The notes: generated by a model from the sequence alone, not told the origin. A DNA stretch of 64,000 nucleotides from Trichostrongylus colubriformis (GCA_963978905.1 OZ022256.1:3393501-3457500), one strand, 5' to 3'. Shown: positions 1 through 14,600, counted from the first letter of the stretch. A program made the numbers and translations.

Positions 1-1252
1 TTTGTCTTTTTAGGGTACAAAAGTTATTGTTTTCTGTTAATGATGAGATGAACAGCTTATTCTTGAGAGGACCCCCATGTTACCAGCCCCTTGCGTTCTG
101 AGCGGGATTCCAACCGACTGCTGCAAATCGTGCTAATGACGCCGCGAATGCGTCGCCGCAAAGCGAAAGTTTGACATAAGGCTACACACCCCGCCGCGCT
201 GCCACGCATCCGCCGGTCGAGCAAGAGCGCGGCAAGCCGATTCACCCTCTCTCCCTTCTGCATCTCCCTTGTCTACGAGCGATGCAGGGGGATGCAAAAG
301 GAAAAGAGTGAGAGGGGAGCTTCTCCTATTCATCGGGTTTTTCATCGTTTTGTTCCGTTCTATCTCTATCGTTACACTACTGACCGCCTCGCCTTACATT
401 CCCAAGATTGCACAACAACCTGTCAAAATCACCCCTAGCAGTGCCATCAAGTTGGCTACAATTACATCGCAGAATCTCTCAGTTTTTATCATTACTGGCC
501 TAACGTCCAGGATAATTGTATATGCAGTTGGCGGTTGTTGTTTGAGCTAGGCATGATCATGGCACACCCCTGCATTGATCCCCAGACACTGCTTTTGTGC
601 GATTTATTCGCTTGCACTGCTAGAGGACGTAGGACGTTTGCGCTGTCTACTACCTGAATTCACCAACCTCACTCACCGATTTGTGTGGTGTGAACGTTGT
701 GGCGATTCTACAATAGAACTGCTGTTGGAACGATGCGCGCGATCCCTCGTATGTGTGTTTATGTGAACCATTGATAGCCTTCTTCCCTCTTGAAACGCTT
801 CTACAATCAGCAAAGTAACTGAAGCGAATGCCTCTAAAAATTTAATCGCACGGAGAAGCCAGCAGATTTTGAAACTGTCAACAAAACTCTAATCTGACAT
901 CTAATCATGAAGGAATAAGCAACCGAGCTAATTGGTTAGAATCCCATACCACGCGCTTTTACGAGAAAATGCAAGGCTACCGGCTCATGAGTGTCTCATC
1001 AGCCACTCTCAGGAGCTGATAACAAGATTATGCACTATACAGGGCCACTCACTCAGTTACAGTAACCCGCATCGCCACTCCGCACCGAAAAGTAGATCTT
1101 GCCATTCATTTTCTATGGCTGTCGATGTTTCACACAACACAGCCACTACCTACAGACACAGAAATTAATCGACATAATTTATAATGATATTGCGATCTTC
1201 AAGAAAGTAAACAATGCAAACTATGCGAGATCAAGAACTCAGGGATCAAGAA
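1..1252. other. Region downstream of paralog A, no gene seen
   Basis: No exon, domain or RNA gene could be recognised on either strand. Open frames are short and resemble no known protein. It should contain the 3' UTR of paralog A just below 1253. Confidence 0.6.
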
Positions 1253-4200
1253 TTATGAAGAATCCAAAGTATTGCTACGCAAATAATCTCTATACATTGC
1301 ATTTGTCGATCCAATATCTGGAGTCATTGGTGGAGTCTTCTCGGCTGTTCCTCCTCGCGATGGGAGATTCCGCTGCTCGCTGCCTTCTTCGGTTTTCGGT
1401 TTGATAGACGCATCGAATGCCGGAGGAGCAGTAGAGAAAGCATCCTTACGACCAATCAACCAGAAGGTCTCCATCACTCCTTTGCCCTGAAAGGACACTT
1501 GGTTTCATGCTGCAAGGTGCTTGCATATTTGATCTGTATTGGATAATATTGCACGCGGTACAGCGCTGCTATATCGCAGCTACAGTGACCTCAGATGTGA
1601 AATGAATTGCTCTGTTGCCGTGATGGCACACACATATCACCTAAATACTATACGTTAGGTACATTTACCACCAAAACGCCACTTTCTTTAGGAATCGCTT
1701 CAGCAGCTGGCTATATGACGCCGTCTATGTTGTGAAGTGCGCGAAGAGTGTAGAAAATCGATAGTGAGAATACTGTAGCCACGGTGTAGCGGTAATGTAC
1801 TGCGTGAAAACTAGTCTCTAATGACGTCGAAAATATTTTATCATATTTTATATTTTGGTTAATTTCCACTTGTAAGATTTGCCTGTGGTAATGCTGATCA
1901 CAGAGAAAGATCATTCGGGAATTGTGAGTATCCCACAAATAGTTTAATGCTTCCACCTAAGGTCAGGTTTGCTGCCCATCTTACCGACCACCCTGAACGG
2001 CCTTGCATCTCCATATGTATGATACAGGTATGATCGCTATAGAAGAGATAGAAGGGCTGATAACTGTCAAGTAGTGCCACATTGAAACTCATCCTGCAAT
2101 AACCAAATATGCTCCTCTCCGAATTGAGCGCTATTTTTTGGAAATCCCTCCAGTGACGCTTATGACGCTTGACTCTGATGTTAAACAAATCGTTCACAGA
2201 TATTCCATTATTCTAATTTCTTTTAAAATCTCTATACTGATACTTTATATTAATAGAAGCGCGGAAAGATTGGAAAGCTTCCCTTCATTTCGAAGCAGAA
2301 ATCAAAAACTGTAAGAGAGCGACTCGTTTGAATTCCCGCCACATCATATGAATAGCCGTCAGCGGCCAAAGCACAGTTCAAATTTCCGCGCCCAATGTTG
2401 ATTTGCTTCTCGATCTGCGTTTCTGAGCACGCGAGTGTTGACTCTTAGCTCGCTAGCTCTCCAGTGTTCAAGCACATTAGGATGCCCCACCCCGTCGTCA
2501 GACTGTGGGGAGCTCCATCTCCATGGGATTCTTGTATATGTACGTGAACGTTTATCGTTAATAAGCAAATATACCGTAATATGTGGGTGACGTAAGAATT
2601 AAATTTCCGTGGACGGTTCCTCTGACGGATTTCTACCTTCTGCGGGCCCTAAAACAGGCTGATTGTTGTGAACTGGCCGCGCGCTCAGAGTCGCAAGCAC
2701 GAAGAAGTAACAATTTCAAAGATCACTAACTGCGACTGGCGTTGCGTGATGTGAGTCAGTTTGAGGGCCCTTTCAAGACCAACCTTTATAATGACTTCTC
2801 CTCTTGGCTGAGTTTCATAATCTGTTCGATATTCCTTTACCAGCAAGTCGTGCGCCACCTTGGATAAGTGAATATGACCGGCTGAATTGAGCATATTTGT
2901 TCAAAAATGACAAATACATTACAAATTACACCGATTGACGATTTTTAGTAACATTATGTTGCTGAAAGATCCTTTCAAAAATAGGCAACGAAATTTATCC
3001 ATATACCGTCTGATTCAAGTAAGATACTTTAAAGGACCTACGCTTTCCATTGCTTTCCATCCGTGAAGAGGTGTTCACAGTGTCCCCGAAGAGACAGTAT
3101 CGAGGCATACTCAAGCCAACGACACCAGCAACGCAAGGTCCTGCAGAAGTCTATTGTTTGATGAATTACATGTTTGATGAAAATAAGATAGAAGAAATCC
3201 AGCCAAGAGCTTCGCTGGATGAGATAAATGGAGATATTTCCATACCCGAGTTGATGCCTATTCTCAGTTGAACTCGCTCCTTTGGAAGATGCGATATCCT
3301 GAACTCGTCAACGAATCTCATGAAGGACAATGATAGCTCGGAGATTTCCTTGATGTGAGCGTAACCATTTCTCATTGGGAGACCAGAAACGCACAGGTAT
3401 CCATCACCAATCGATTCCACCTATGAATGCATTCTCAGAGGACTTCGATCGTTACTATGTGGCTGATACGTTTCTCTGATCGAGTTTTCTTATAAAGAAA
3501 GATCACAGGAGTTCCACGTAGTCCAGCGCGAGCATAAGGTGGACAGGATATCGCTGGGGCCGTATTGCATGGGTGAGTATGGTTAGAATAGGATTTTGCA
3601 AGTCGATATGCAATGTAATGCATGCGAATCAAGGGCACTGCCTGTTGTCGGGTCTCAAGGTGATTGCCGTTGCCCTAGGCCTAAAATGGGACGACACACA
3701 TGGCAATCCCTTTAACACGATGGCAACACTTCATCCCAATCCTGGGGCGCACGTTTTCTGCCGCGTGGGACAATGCCCCCCAATGGCGGGTTGCAGTACA
3801 GAAAATTCCTCTATCAAGTGATTTGAAATTCACGAACAATCAATTTTCATCAACATGCATAAGGGTATATAGGGTAAACATGGTCCGCTTACATCCTTTC
3901 AATAAGCTTTTTTTCATGCTTTGGGTGCATTAGAAGTAATCTTCTTAGAGTAGTGTTTTTTAGAAAGATAAGTCTCACTAATATACAAACCTTCTAGTAA
4001 AACACATGTCAAAAATTTTCACAATAGGTATCAAGTGATAATAGATAATACAAATAACAAGTAATAAAACTCTTTTCGTCCTTTTCCACAGAGTTATCAC
4101 ATGGTTAAGCGATTCCAATCATTATCATGTAGCAATCTCTTATTCAAGCCTTCGAGGGATAGGTGGAATTAATTTCGCAACACTCAATATTTTGTATTAG

Positions 4201-5666
4201 CGCTCGAGATAGACGCAAAATTCAGCGAGTTCGGAAAGGTGATATCAAAAACTGCTTTCTGGGACAATATGTCCTTATGCTGGGACGCAGTTTTCGGCAT
4301 AGGAGAGCGCACGATGTCCCACGTGGCAGACACGTGAAAAAACGCGCGGTCACCAATGTGTTAAAGACATCGGGGATGGGCAATTTTGGCCTATGGTACA
4401 CGTTTGCTTCGTCGCTATCGCAATTGCACACAGCACTTTGCCAAAGCGCCGAGTGTGAATATGTTGGATTTTTTGTATCGTAAACGCATTTTTTCTTACT
4501 TCTTGGCTTACTCTCTCTTTCACTGTTTTCTTTGTTTGTTTCTGTTTGTTGTTTCATTTGTTAAACATCATCACCAATGAAGATAAATTCGCCCTATGCA
4601 ACATCAAATTACAGTGTTGTGAACCTTCTCTGCCTGTCGCCAGTTGGCAACTAGACCACTAAAGCGCGCAGCTCGAGGTGAAACGCATTAAGGTCGCAAT
4701 AGCGAACCAGGGACACGTTTGTCAACGCAAATTTCGTGACACCATATTCCTTTTGATTTCGAATGTTCTTATACAGAGAGTAGTGTTCCCGATTACGCTT
4801 TCCTTCATTTCCCCTCCCTCCCGTGCGTTTGAAACCTGACTACATACGCGCCTGTAGCGCGCAAGTATCGCGTCGCTGTGTTGCGAAATCCTGTTCAAGC
4901 GACACAGACTCGCTTTGCATTGCATGACGTGCTCATTCCAATTCTAGTCTCCGAAACGGGGCCTAGGTTCATTTCCCAAATTCCACTTTTTGTGGCGAGT
5001 GGACAAATTTTTCTGCCATTGCCACATTCTCCAAATGTTTGAATCCTTGAACCATTAGGCTTTTACCCGTGAAGAGTCCCAACAGAATGACCGATAACAC
5101 TACCTTGTATACGGAATGCTCTTCAATAATTGAATCGAATCCGTTGTAGAGGTCATTGAGGAGATTAACTATCTGTAATTTTATATCTATGACTATGATA
5201 ATGAATCTTTGTCATAAAACAAGTCGTAAGACATGTATTATCGTACCTGGAATGCGGTGCATTTGGCAGCCAACTGAGTAAACTTGACAACATCGGAGAA
5301 GAAAACAGTAACGCTGTCAAAACCTTCTGGCTCTACTGTCTGGCCCATTTTCAAACGATCCGCAACTTGCCTGTATTTTCCAGTTGAAGTAATGTTTATG
5401 AGTGAGCTGAGTATTTGTCTGAGTATTAGGGAGGTTAAGTGTGATGTTGTGTGTGGGTGTTTTATTGTGATTGTTGAAGACCTGAGTGCATGCATATCAG
5501 CGGCATACCTAGGCAACATTCTTCCCAGAAGGATGTCAGCTTTTTTCTTTTCTTCTTGCAGCTGCTTAGTCCTCTCCTCAACATCTAGTTCGAGAGTCGT
5601 TGTGTAGTCTTCCAGCATGTTGAACATATGGTCCATCAGGTTACTCTTCTTATTTGGCATCATCGT
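1253..5666 (-). other. Paralog A exons 23-29: dimerisation, cyclase domain and tail
   Basis: Exons: 5509-5666, 5247-5370, 5104-5172, 3246-3420, 3042-3140, 2784-2881, 1253-1486. Exon 23 is the coiled-coil linker ([18 protein letters not shown], ending GRMLPR). Exons 24-28 form the cyclase catalytic domain and exon 29 gives [14 protein letters not shown] followed by a low-complexity tail ending in [14 protein letters not shown] and a TAA stop. Intron 25 (3421-5103) and intron 28 (1487-2783) are long and hold no recognisable gene. No canonical AATAAA signal was seen just after the stop. Confidence 0.93.
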
Positions 5667-8600
5667 CTCAAATGAAGCATTAATTTGCAGTAATTTCTCC
5701 TTTCAAAATATTGAATTTTGATAGGGTTCAATCTCCGTACGCTCGTACCTTCAAGATTTTGCATAGAGTGTCACCAGTCGGCCGGTCAGCCGGCTTCTCG
5801 CTCCAGCAGTCGCGGATGAGATGAAGCTGCAGAATTCATTGAAATAGCTCGTTGAAAGCTTAGGATAACATGGCTCTAGGACGTCTCATCGTTGGTGGAA
5901 ATATATGTATGCATTTTCATGTCAGTTAAAATGAATGTTGAGAAATATTACTGATCGTCCAATCAATTTGTACTTCATGTCATGCTTCAGATCGGTTACA
6001 ATGGCTTAATACCAGACAAAATTACATCGCCCTACGCTAGTTTTTGATAACGAGTAGTGCATGCATTTCACTATTCACTTTTACTCCTCGAATTCCATTA
6101 CAGGCGCGGTGAATTGCAATGCAAAGGTCCGCTGATCCGTTTCGATTGCAATCTCTTTACTTCACGGCCATATACACTCATGTGTTAGCATATCTGTGAC
6201 TACATACTACTTGAGATCTGCTGTATCGGGCAGACGGGTTTCAAGGGAGTTGACATGCCCAAGTTCCGAAGTCTCGAGTTTTCTTATACATTGACAGTAT
6301 TTCCACTTGGTTTGGATGCTTACATACTCTCTCTCTCATAAATTGCTTTCCGCCGGCTTTTTGCTTACGAGGTACTGGCTAAGCGAGAAGAGAAGTTACC
6401 TGAATATCTTCCCTTCCTTACACCCAGCATAGTAGACAATTGTCCCATCTTTGTTTTGAGCTTTTTCTTGTGTTTTTCTGTTTTCTGCTTTGAACTATTC
6501 TTGGCTTATTTGTCCTTACTGATATTGACCCACTCGTGTGCATAATAATATAAGTAGATACGTAAATTAATCATTAAACTGTATGCCTTTGGACTTAATG
6601 GATAACGTTTCACTCACCACGGCCGCGTTGACTTCGCCGTCCGTATTAAGGTCTGGCCGAGGAGGTGTAGCTCCCCCTTTCTTGAGCATATAGAGCAGCT
6701 CTGAAGTAGCAAGATTAAGCAGGGACACTACAGTATGATAAGGCATTCATCTGAAAAGTTCATCACCCACCATCAGTTCGCTCCTTTCGCTCATGCAAAT
6801 TCCATGCTGGCTTTCGTGTAATAACTTCTGATGCAATTATGGCAAATGAGTAAATATCGCCTTCCTTCGAAGCCTTCGAAGAGGTGTCGGGTGACCGAAG
6901 ATGTTCGGGAGCCAGCCATAGTAGACCTCAATAAGGAAATATCTGACTAAGATGCGGAAGCGGTGCGAGTACTAATCTATAGTACAGGACTGGTCAAAGT
7001 TAGTGTCGTGTATAATATGGGATTTACGCCTCTCTTCTCAGAGCTCTCGATGGTTGAATCAGAAAATGATGAGAGAAGCACACTCCATCGATAGTAATTT
7101 AAGGTATATTACAATTACCAAGCAATGTTCACTATTTCAAAGAACAACGGAATGAAAGTAAATACTTTCCCGAAGAACAATAGATTGGCAAAATTTGTGA
7201 GTTCTTACGTTTTTTCTTGAGGCCATCATCTTCTCTCAATGATCCTAGTCCATAGTCAGATATTTTTACTTGCCAGCTGTCTGTTACCAAACAACACTCC
7301 GATCGGAGACGGCCATGACATCCGATGAATGAGTTGTGAAGAAAGCGAAGACCCTTCAAAGTGAAAACCGTCAACAACCGTGGCTCTCCACCAGCATAAT
7401 CGTACTACCTCAGCTACGTCTCTCATTATACACAACATGAAGAACGGATCAAACCACAGCGAACCTTTCAAGATAAGTTCCTGGAAAGCAAACAGTGGAA
7501 TTTGCAAAGCATAATGGTAGTGAGATTTGGTAGCTGTAGGAACACTATTGTTGAAGTTGTCTCGAACGCTAGTTTCCAGATAGTCTCAAGATCAGTGTTT
7601 ACTACTCGATGTATAAAGTTCTACAGTTTCTTCACTCTTCAGTCGGCCCACCGGGTTCACAATTGCCTGCCAAAACTCTTACGGGAGCCATTGCTATCCG
7701 ATGTGGTGTTGAGGTTCTAGCGTGACTACGGTACTCACTGCGTGTTCAACCCGAATTTCAGTGTTGCCAAGTTAAATTAATAATAATAAGATAACGACTG
7801 CTGCAAGAAGGGGACCTGTAAAGTGCCTCTGGAGCACATTCGCCAAATGGCCACATACTCGGCGCCGTCTATTGAAAGTCCAATAAATCGATTGACATTG
7901 TCATGATCCAATTTCCTCATCTGCAAATTTGAGATAAAATTTTAAATTCTCGAAGAAATGCACTTCAGTCAATCTCTATCCTCTAGCTCTAAGCCACAAT
8001 GCGTAACTCAACATATCTAGGAGACTCAACTTCAATGTTCTGATATTATCTGGATATTTATGTTCCATCCCATTTTTACGTTCCTTCCTCTACAGCCACC
8101 CAACATTAATACTTCTCCAGTATAATTGAAATAGAATTGAAGATGCTAACCTGCGGAAACCTGGAGTTGTCATCCTCTGTTAGACTCCCTCCCATTTTTA
8201 CCTTCCTTCCTCTACAGCCACCCAACATTAAGACTTCTTCAGTATAATTGAAATAGAATTGAAGATGTTAACCTGCGGAAACCTGGAGTTGTCTTCCTCT
8301 GTTAGCCCACTTATTGGATACTTCGTGGTCAGAACAGCATCATTCTCGAGGAAGTAGATCTCATATTCTCCGAAATTCGATTCTGTGAGCTTTGAGTCTC
8401 CCGTCATTACCGACGCCTTTCCCGATTGAAGTGAACGCTTGCTTTGTTGTTGCAGTTCACGCTAAACTTGCACAGTCAGCTTCATAACAATCAATCTAAA
8501 ATCGACCCTCTCCCAAACAAAAAAAAAGAAGTCACCGAGTTGGGCGGTTTTCTCAGTTTCATGTAAGGAATCTGCCATAGCAAACGCTGCTGCTCTCGTT

Positions 8601-11600
8601 CCTCCTCACGGATTCTGGAAAATGATAGATTTCTCTGCGTCTGTGCTTGAAATATGCGACAGTCGCTCTGACTGCATTTACATTCGGCGAAGCAACAAAG
8701 CTCCATCATCACTAAACTCGCGTGGCTGTGTGCCGGACGGCGCAATGCGAGCATCATATCGCTAAGTGTGAATGCAGCCACAGTGTTGAATAGCCACTAA
8801 GAAATTTTCATACTTTAAGTCCTTTTTGAACTCCTCCCTATGCGACACAGCTATTTACTCTCCCTCATTCACAGCTACGCCCACCTCATCACGTAGACGA
8901 TGAAAATCCCGCCAGCAATCAATAGAACTCCAATTAGTGCTGCTCCAACGACGATGTATATGCCGTATTGCTCCCAGAACGGCTTTGGGCAGTCAGTTCC
9001 CGTATAACCACATTTTGGACGAACGAGTGGTCTACAAAGAAATAAAGTGATGGATATCAGGGAATGAATATACTGATGACTCACCGTTGGCCACCCCGAG
9101 TTGCCCAGAGTGTTTGCGCTTCGTTCGTATAGCCCTTCGTCATTATCTAAAAGATCACATTTTTCAAAAAAAAAACCCGAATGTTTCTGTAATATACAGG
9201 GGGTGCCGAAAGAATAAGGTAAGTTTTCTCCTGTACTTTGAACCCTACTTTAATTGAACTTTAGCCACTATTCTCCGTAACAGCCTTTTGCATGAGCAGG
9301 ATCGTCAGCTTTCTCAGGGTTGACATGATGTCACCTCCACTGGGCAAAATCCGAAATTTCGTCGCCCTCGCTCACAACTTGCTAAGGTCCGTTCACTGTG
9401 GGTACCTGAGGAGATTCATATCGGGTGGTGTTCTTTGACCTACCGTCTTCTAAGAGTTCCCAGCGCCCTTCGTTTCCAAGAACCAAAACGTGCCGTTATC
9501 ACTGAATCCCTCCGGAAGCAGGTTGGAGGCATGAAAAAAGACACTTCGGATCATAGCAGCGTTGTCCGAGCAGCAAAGGCTCTGTGACTTTCACGAACCA
9601 AAGGGTCAATCCTTGAGAAGCTTCCCACAAAGATCTACCACGGCACCTGGCTCCACTATTTTAAGCGGACCTTGGTACCGATGGTGCTCTGAGATCCGGT
9701 TGCGCCGACTGAAGGCTCCGTATTTTGATGAAGTAGTGAGTCTCAGCTTGCTCTTGTTTCTAGAGGAACATTTCAGGAATATTTCGCTCCAATACTTTTA
9801 TCTCTTTCATTTTCCTATGTTTTGTTTACTAGGCAGATCTGAGCTGTAAGCGAAATCACTTTGTTTTTTTGGCATCCCCTGTAGTATAGCTTTTGATATG
9901 AATGGTACTACTGAATTGCGTAACTTACTGTTCTTCCTTCAATTGTCGTAAAATTGATAGCAGTAATTTGATTGAAATTGGAGTCGAGAACGTAGGCAGA
10001 GAACAGTGGAATACGTGTACCATTTGAATTTATGGTAACCAAACCTGTCAGACCTGGAAGTTCTAACTGCTAGATACTCTATGGTAATAGGATGACCGTA
10101 AATGCTCCACTTCTGAGGACTTTCGGCACCCGTCTTCAATAGCAGGTGACAGGCCGGATTGAATGCTGTATTTAATCTTTTCATGGTGAATTCGAAGCAG
10201 TGATCGATCTTGGGTGAGGAGTGCAGGACAACGGACTCGAGTTGAGTCACGCGCGGGACAACCTTCCTGGTCCAGTTGTAAATTGGACGCGGCATGAAGA
10301 GTGCGACTGTCACCACCTCACTTGTCTTGACCTAATCCAAGTGTCCTGCTGCACATTCATCTAGATAGGCTTCTCCACTGAAGAAGGAGGGCGCCCTACG
10401 GTCGTAAGCCGCGCTGACCTCGATACGAATATTGCGCAATGGTACTTGGACGCTTCGCGAATACGCTCGTCGTTTGGTTCTAACTTGTCGTCATCGTCGC
10501 CAGTTATTCTACTTCGTGTGTTCGGCCTAGCATTCGCTTCGTTCTTTTTTTCAGGCATCAGCTCTTATGTGCAAAACTGCCGCTTGGACAGGGATCACCC
10601 CATAATCCTCGACCTACGTCATTCTCACGAGGACGAGGTGAGTGTACTAGAATATTGCATCGAGCGTAAGGGACATCGGATCAATAGTATTCACTGGGCA
10701 TGATGGCTGCTTTTATATGAGGGCGCCGGAATCATCTGTGGGCTGCTGTCTCGTCATCCTGTAGCGTAGTTCAACGCTGCTCCGCGCATAAGTCGGTCAC
10801 AGGTGGCATGTCGTTGTGCAGTTTCTACCAGTATTTACCGTAGCGTGTGTGGTCTATGCTCCACGTTCTACCGTAGTTACTACCAAGAAAATGAATCTAT
10901 GATTTGAGACTGCTGTTATGAGGCGAAAATTCGGTTAGCACTTATCAAATACATGGAGCATCCTTGGGGATTGCTCACTCACTTTTTGCTCTTCTGATCT
11001 TGTCTTGTGTAGAGTACAAAAGAATGTTTCTAACCCACAAAACTGCGTTCCATTGACTGGGAGAGAGTAGAGGCGTTGGACTGCCCTCCGATAGGATCCA
11101 ATGTCAGCGACTGATTCAGAGAGAGGCCGTAAAGATAAAACACGTCATGGAGGTGACGTGCCCATGTGGCCATCTGAAATTGTTCAACTCAACAGAATCG
11201 TCTCTCATATTGCCTAATCATTTCGGGCTCAGCAAATAGCTCGAATATGTGGTGTAGGAGCCTCACAAGGCTGAAAGATTGCCGGCTAACCTAGAAGTGG
11301 ATTTTACCTAGCTAGCATCTCAGCTAGGGAGGTTATTAGGTTACATTTTGGGCTCAGCAAATAGCTCGAATATGTGGTGTAGGAGCCTCACAAGGCTGAA
11401 AGATTGCCGGCTAACCTAGAAGTGGATTTTACCTAGCCAGCATCTTCAGCTAAGGAGGTTATTAGGTCAATAAGTATAATCGCACCGCTTTCCCATCGTT
11501 CGATAAGCATGCCTGTGTATTACAATAAAGCGGATCTCCACGTACTCGCGCTACCACTTTAGACTGGAATTCTTTCAACGCAGCTGGGTCCACATCGTCG

Positions 11601-14600
11601 CCATTGATATCCACCTAAACAGAGATTTCACACTGTATTCTTGGTGCCGGACAAATGCCATAGAAATACTTGCCGATAGCATCCGTTTAGCTGCCTCTTT
11701 TACAATCGCATCATCAGCATGATTGTTGTCGAGATCTTCCCAAAAAGGTGTCAATCCATTTGACACTATAAAACGAAGCCTGCTTCAAGGTAACCATTCA
11801 ATTTCGAAATCATATGATGAATAGAAAGAAAAATGAAAAAAAGTGATGAAGGTTTCGCACAGGTGTCGATGGGTGCCGCTGTGTTGCCTGAAATGAAGCT
11901 GGATAGCGAGCTATCATGCATAGCGAAGGTACACCTAGAGAAGCACAGTGAGAGGCGACCGCAATTCTCGTGCGCGGTGTTCTGATGTCCATCCCGTACT
12001 TGCTGCGAAGTGTGAGTGCGTTTTCGTTGGGTAAGAACTTATTAGGTGAGGGACCTCTATTGGAAAAGAAGTGAATACAACAACATAGGAGGTGGGATGG
12101 ATATGAACAGGGTACACCAAGAGTCGAGGATTCCCCAACAGGGAGTCGTATTTGACCGGATAGGAGGATGGGGGGTCGTACTTCCAGAGGCCATCGATAA
12201 GCACTAAAATCTAGATTTCCAATAAGCAGATGAAAGCAAAGATTTCACCGTAAATCCGTGTGACAAAGTGTAGAAAAAATATCTTTTTTACTTCAGGAAA
12301 GGATATTTAGCAGTAAATACATTGCAATTTTGCAATCCAGCAACAGCTACTGGCACTGTAGAGGTGAAAAAAAGGGGTCATACTTGGTGGCCGTAGAGGA
12401 GGGTCGTAAAGAAGCGGCTATTTTCCTCGACACCTGCGAGGGGAATGGTAAACGGACAAATGTGCGGTGGTACTCACTACCGCAACGCGTGAGCTTGCGT
12501 CGCGGTTCGTCGTCAGTAGGCACAGGCTTTCTCCCATTTCGTCGCTCCGTCTGCGCACTCCGCGTAAGAGAGTGCACGTGGCGAGATACTCGCAGAGTGT
12601 ACTACGCATGATTGTTACGGAAGCCAACGTTGTCTCATCGGATAGTCCGACGAGACGGAGAATACTGTGGAGCAGCGGTGAAGTAGAGGAGGATGATCCG
12701 TTGTCATCGCGATTGGGCTTTCAAATCGCCAATCTAGTAATTGCGGGAGCCTTCGGTTCCCGATGTTGTAGGATCGGCGCACTTTAGCGGCGAATGCAGA
12801 GTTGTTTCCGTCTCACCGATACTAGCTCAACAACGATATTTGGCAAGACCCCATATTAGCCCCCACGTCGGGGCTTCCTTCCCTTGCAGGCTTAGGTTAA
12901 AATATACACTTGAATATACATTCTGCGATGACAAGTGTCGCTTTCTTCTCACTCATAAACTCAACAACGATATTTGGCGAGGGCCCATATTAGCCCCCAC
13001 AACGCGCAACGCGCGAAGCGCGCGCGACTCTTGGCTAAAGCGACGAGTTAGGAGTCACTCTTTTACACACACCGTAGTAGACGAAGATCTCATGTGCTGC
13101 TCACGTAAAGCCTTGCCCAATGAGATAAGAAGACCTAGAGCTCATAAGCATGCCAGCGCGCCATGATGGAGGCCGCGACGCGTGAGCTCATGCGTCGCGG
13201 CAGTGAGTACCGCCGCACATTTGTCCGTTTACCGACACTCCACCTGCGAAGCCCTGGACATAAATGAATATTTGAGCGGAAGAATGGGGAAATTGCCCAT
13301 GCAAAAGACAAAGAAAGGGAGACATACATATAGTAGTAGTAGTATGTATTATGTATAAGGATCTGAAGTACCTTCAACATCAAGACACATTTCGCGATAA
13401 TCAATATGGGTGAATTTACCTTCTCGGAACAGTAGATCCTTCAGTAACTGGTCCGGCCGTATCTTTCTGTCATCGTTGCGGTGCGCTATCACACTGCACC
13501 TACTCGAACTCACTCCGACGCCACCCACTTGAACTTCCTTATTGATCAACTGAGCAAAATGGGTGGCGTCGGAGTGGGTTCGAGCAGGTGTAGCGCTGTG
13601 ATAGCACACCCTGGCGTCGAAAGGTTCAGCCTGACTAGTTATCCAAGGATCTACTGCTCGAAGAAGGTAAATCGACTCATCTGATTATCGCGAAGTGTGT
13701 CTTCAACCTCGCGGCAGAGGAGGTATCGAAAGAGAAGCATGAGACACGTTTCAAAGTGACATGCTCGTCGAACAGGAAGCTAATCTTTTGCCGCGAAGGT
13801 GAAATCTATCAAAAAAGGCCTGTTTATAACAAGGGTGAATGACCAAGTACTCACGTTCACTGATTCCTCTTGTTGCCTGACCTGAAACATGATGGTTGAG
13901 ATTTATGTATGAACGACATAGAGTTGAAACGAAACTTACCGAATCCAAAGCCACGCATTGCCACTAGTACATACACGTATTCCTCCGAAATCATATCCAT
14001 ACGAGACACCTTCTTCATGAATTGACGACGGTTTTGTGCAGTATCCATACACATGAGAATTACTGCAATTGACAGTTACGCCTTTTGTGATGGCAGTTTT
14101 ACGATTGGTTTACGGTATGGAAGGACGGTGGCATGTAGTTGCCGCAATGCACACACGGCACCTTGCCAAGACGTAGAAAATGAAATCATCAGGTTTTAAG
14201 TGTAATCACACTTTTTTTCTTGCGCTTTCGCTTATTCTTTATATTATTGTTTACTAGTTTGTTGCTGTGTGTTGTTTCACTTATGTCACATCATCACGAA
14301 TGAATGAAATATACTATACGAGAAAATACATGACATCTTTACAGCGGACAACTCGGAAAGTGAGTGTGTTGATGCGAATGTGATGCGAATACACACCACA
14401 GCGCCATGCTTTGAAATGCGGGTTTTCCCACCGATTATCGCTCCTAACTTTGAATGTTCGTTACAAAATGATCATCTCTTTTCATCTATCTCTTTCTCCG
14501 GACCTCTTCTGGTTCCCCTGAGTGAGTATCTATCGAGTAAGTTATGTTTGATGCAGGAGTGCTAACTTAGCTTTTGAAGGGAAAAGAGCAGAGCTTATGC

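Noticed and set aside
9939..10316. 125-codon minus-strand frame overlapping exon 12 of paralog A
   Set aside because: It is in a different frame from the real exon (9929-10053) and shows no homology.
12330..13404. Several overlapping frames of 90-140 codons
   Set aside because: They run through the arms of foldback elements on both strands and resemble no protein.
13408..13609. Exon-like piece with a GTAAAT donor beside microexon 8
   Set aside because: It lies in the arm of an inverted repeat, has a mirror copy on the other strand, and is not needed to join exons 8 and 9 in phase; paralog B has no counterpart.
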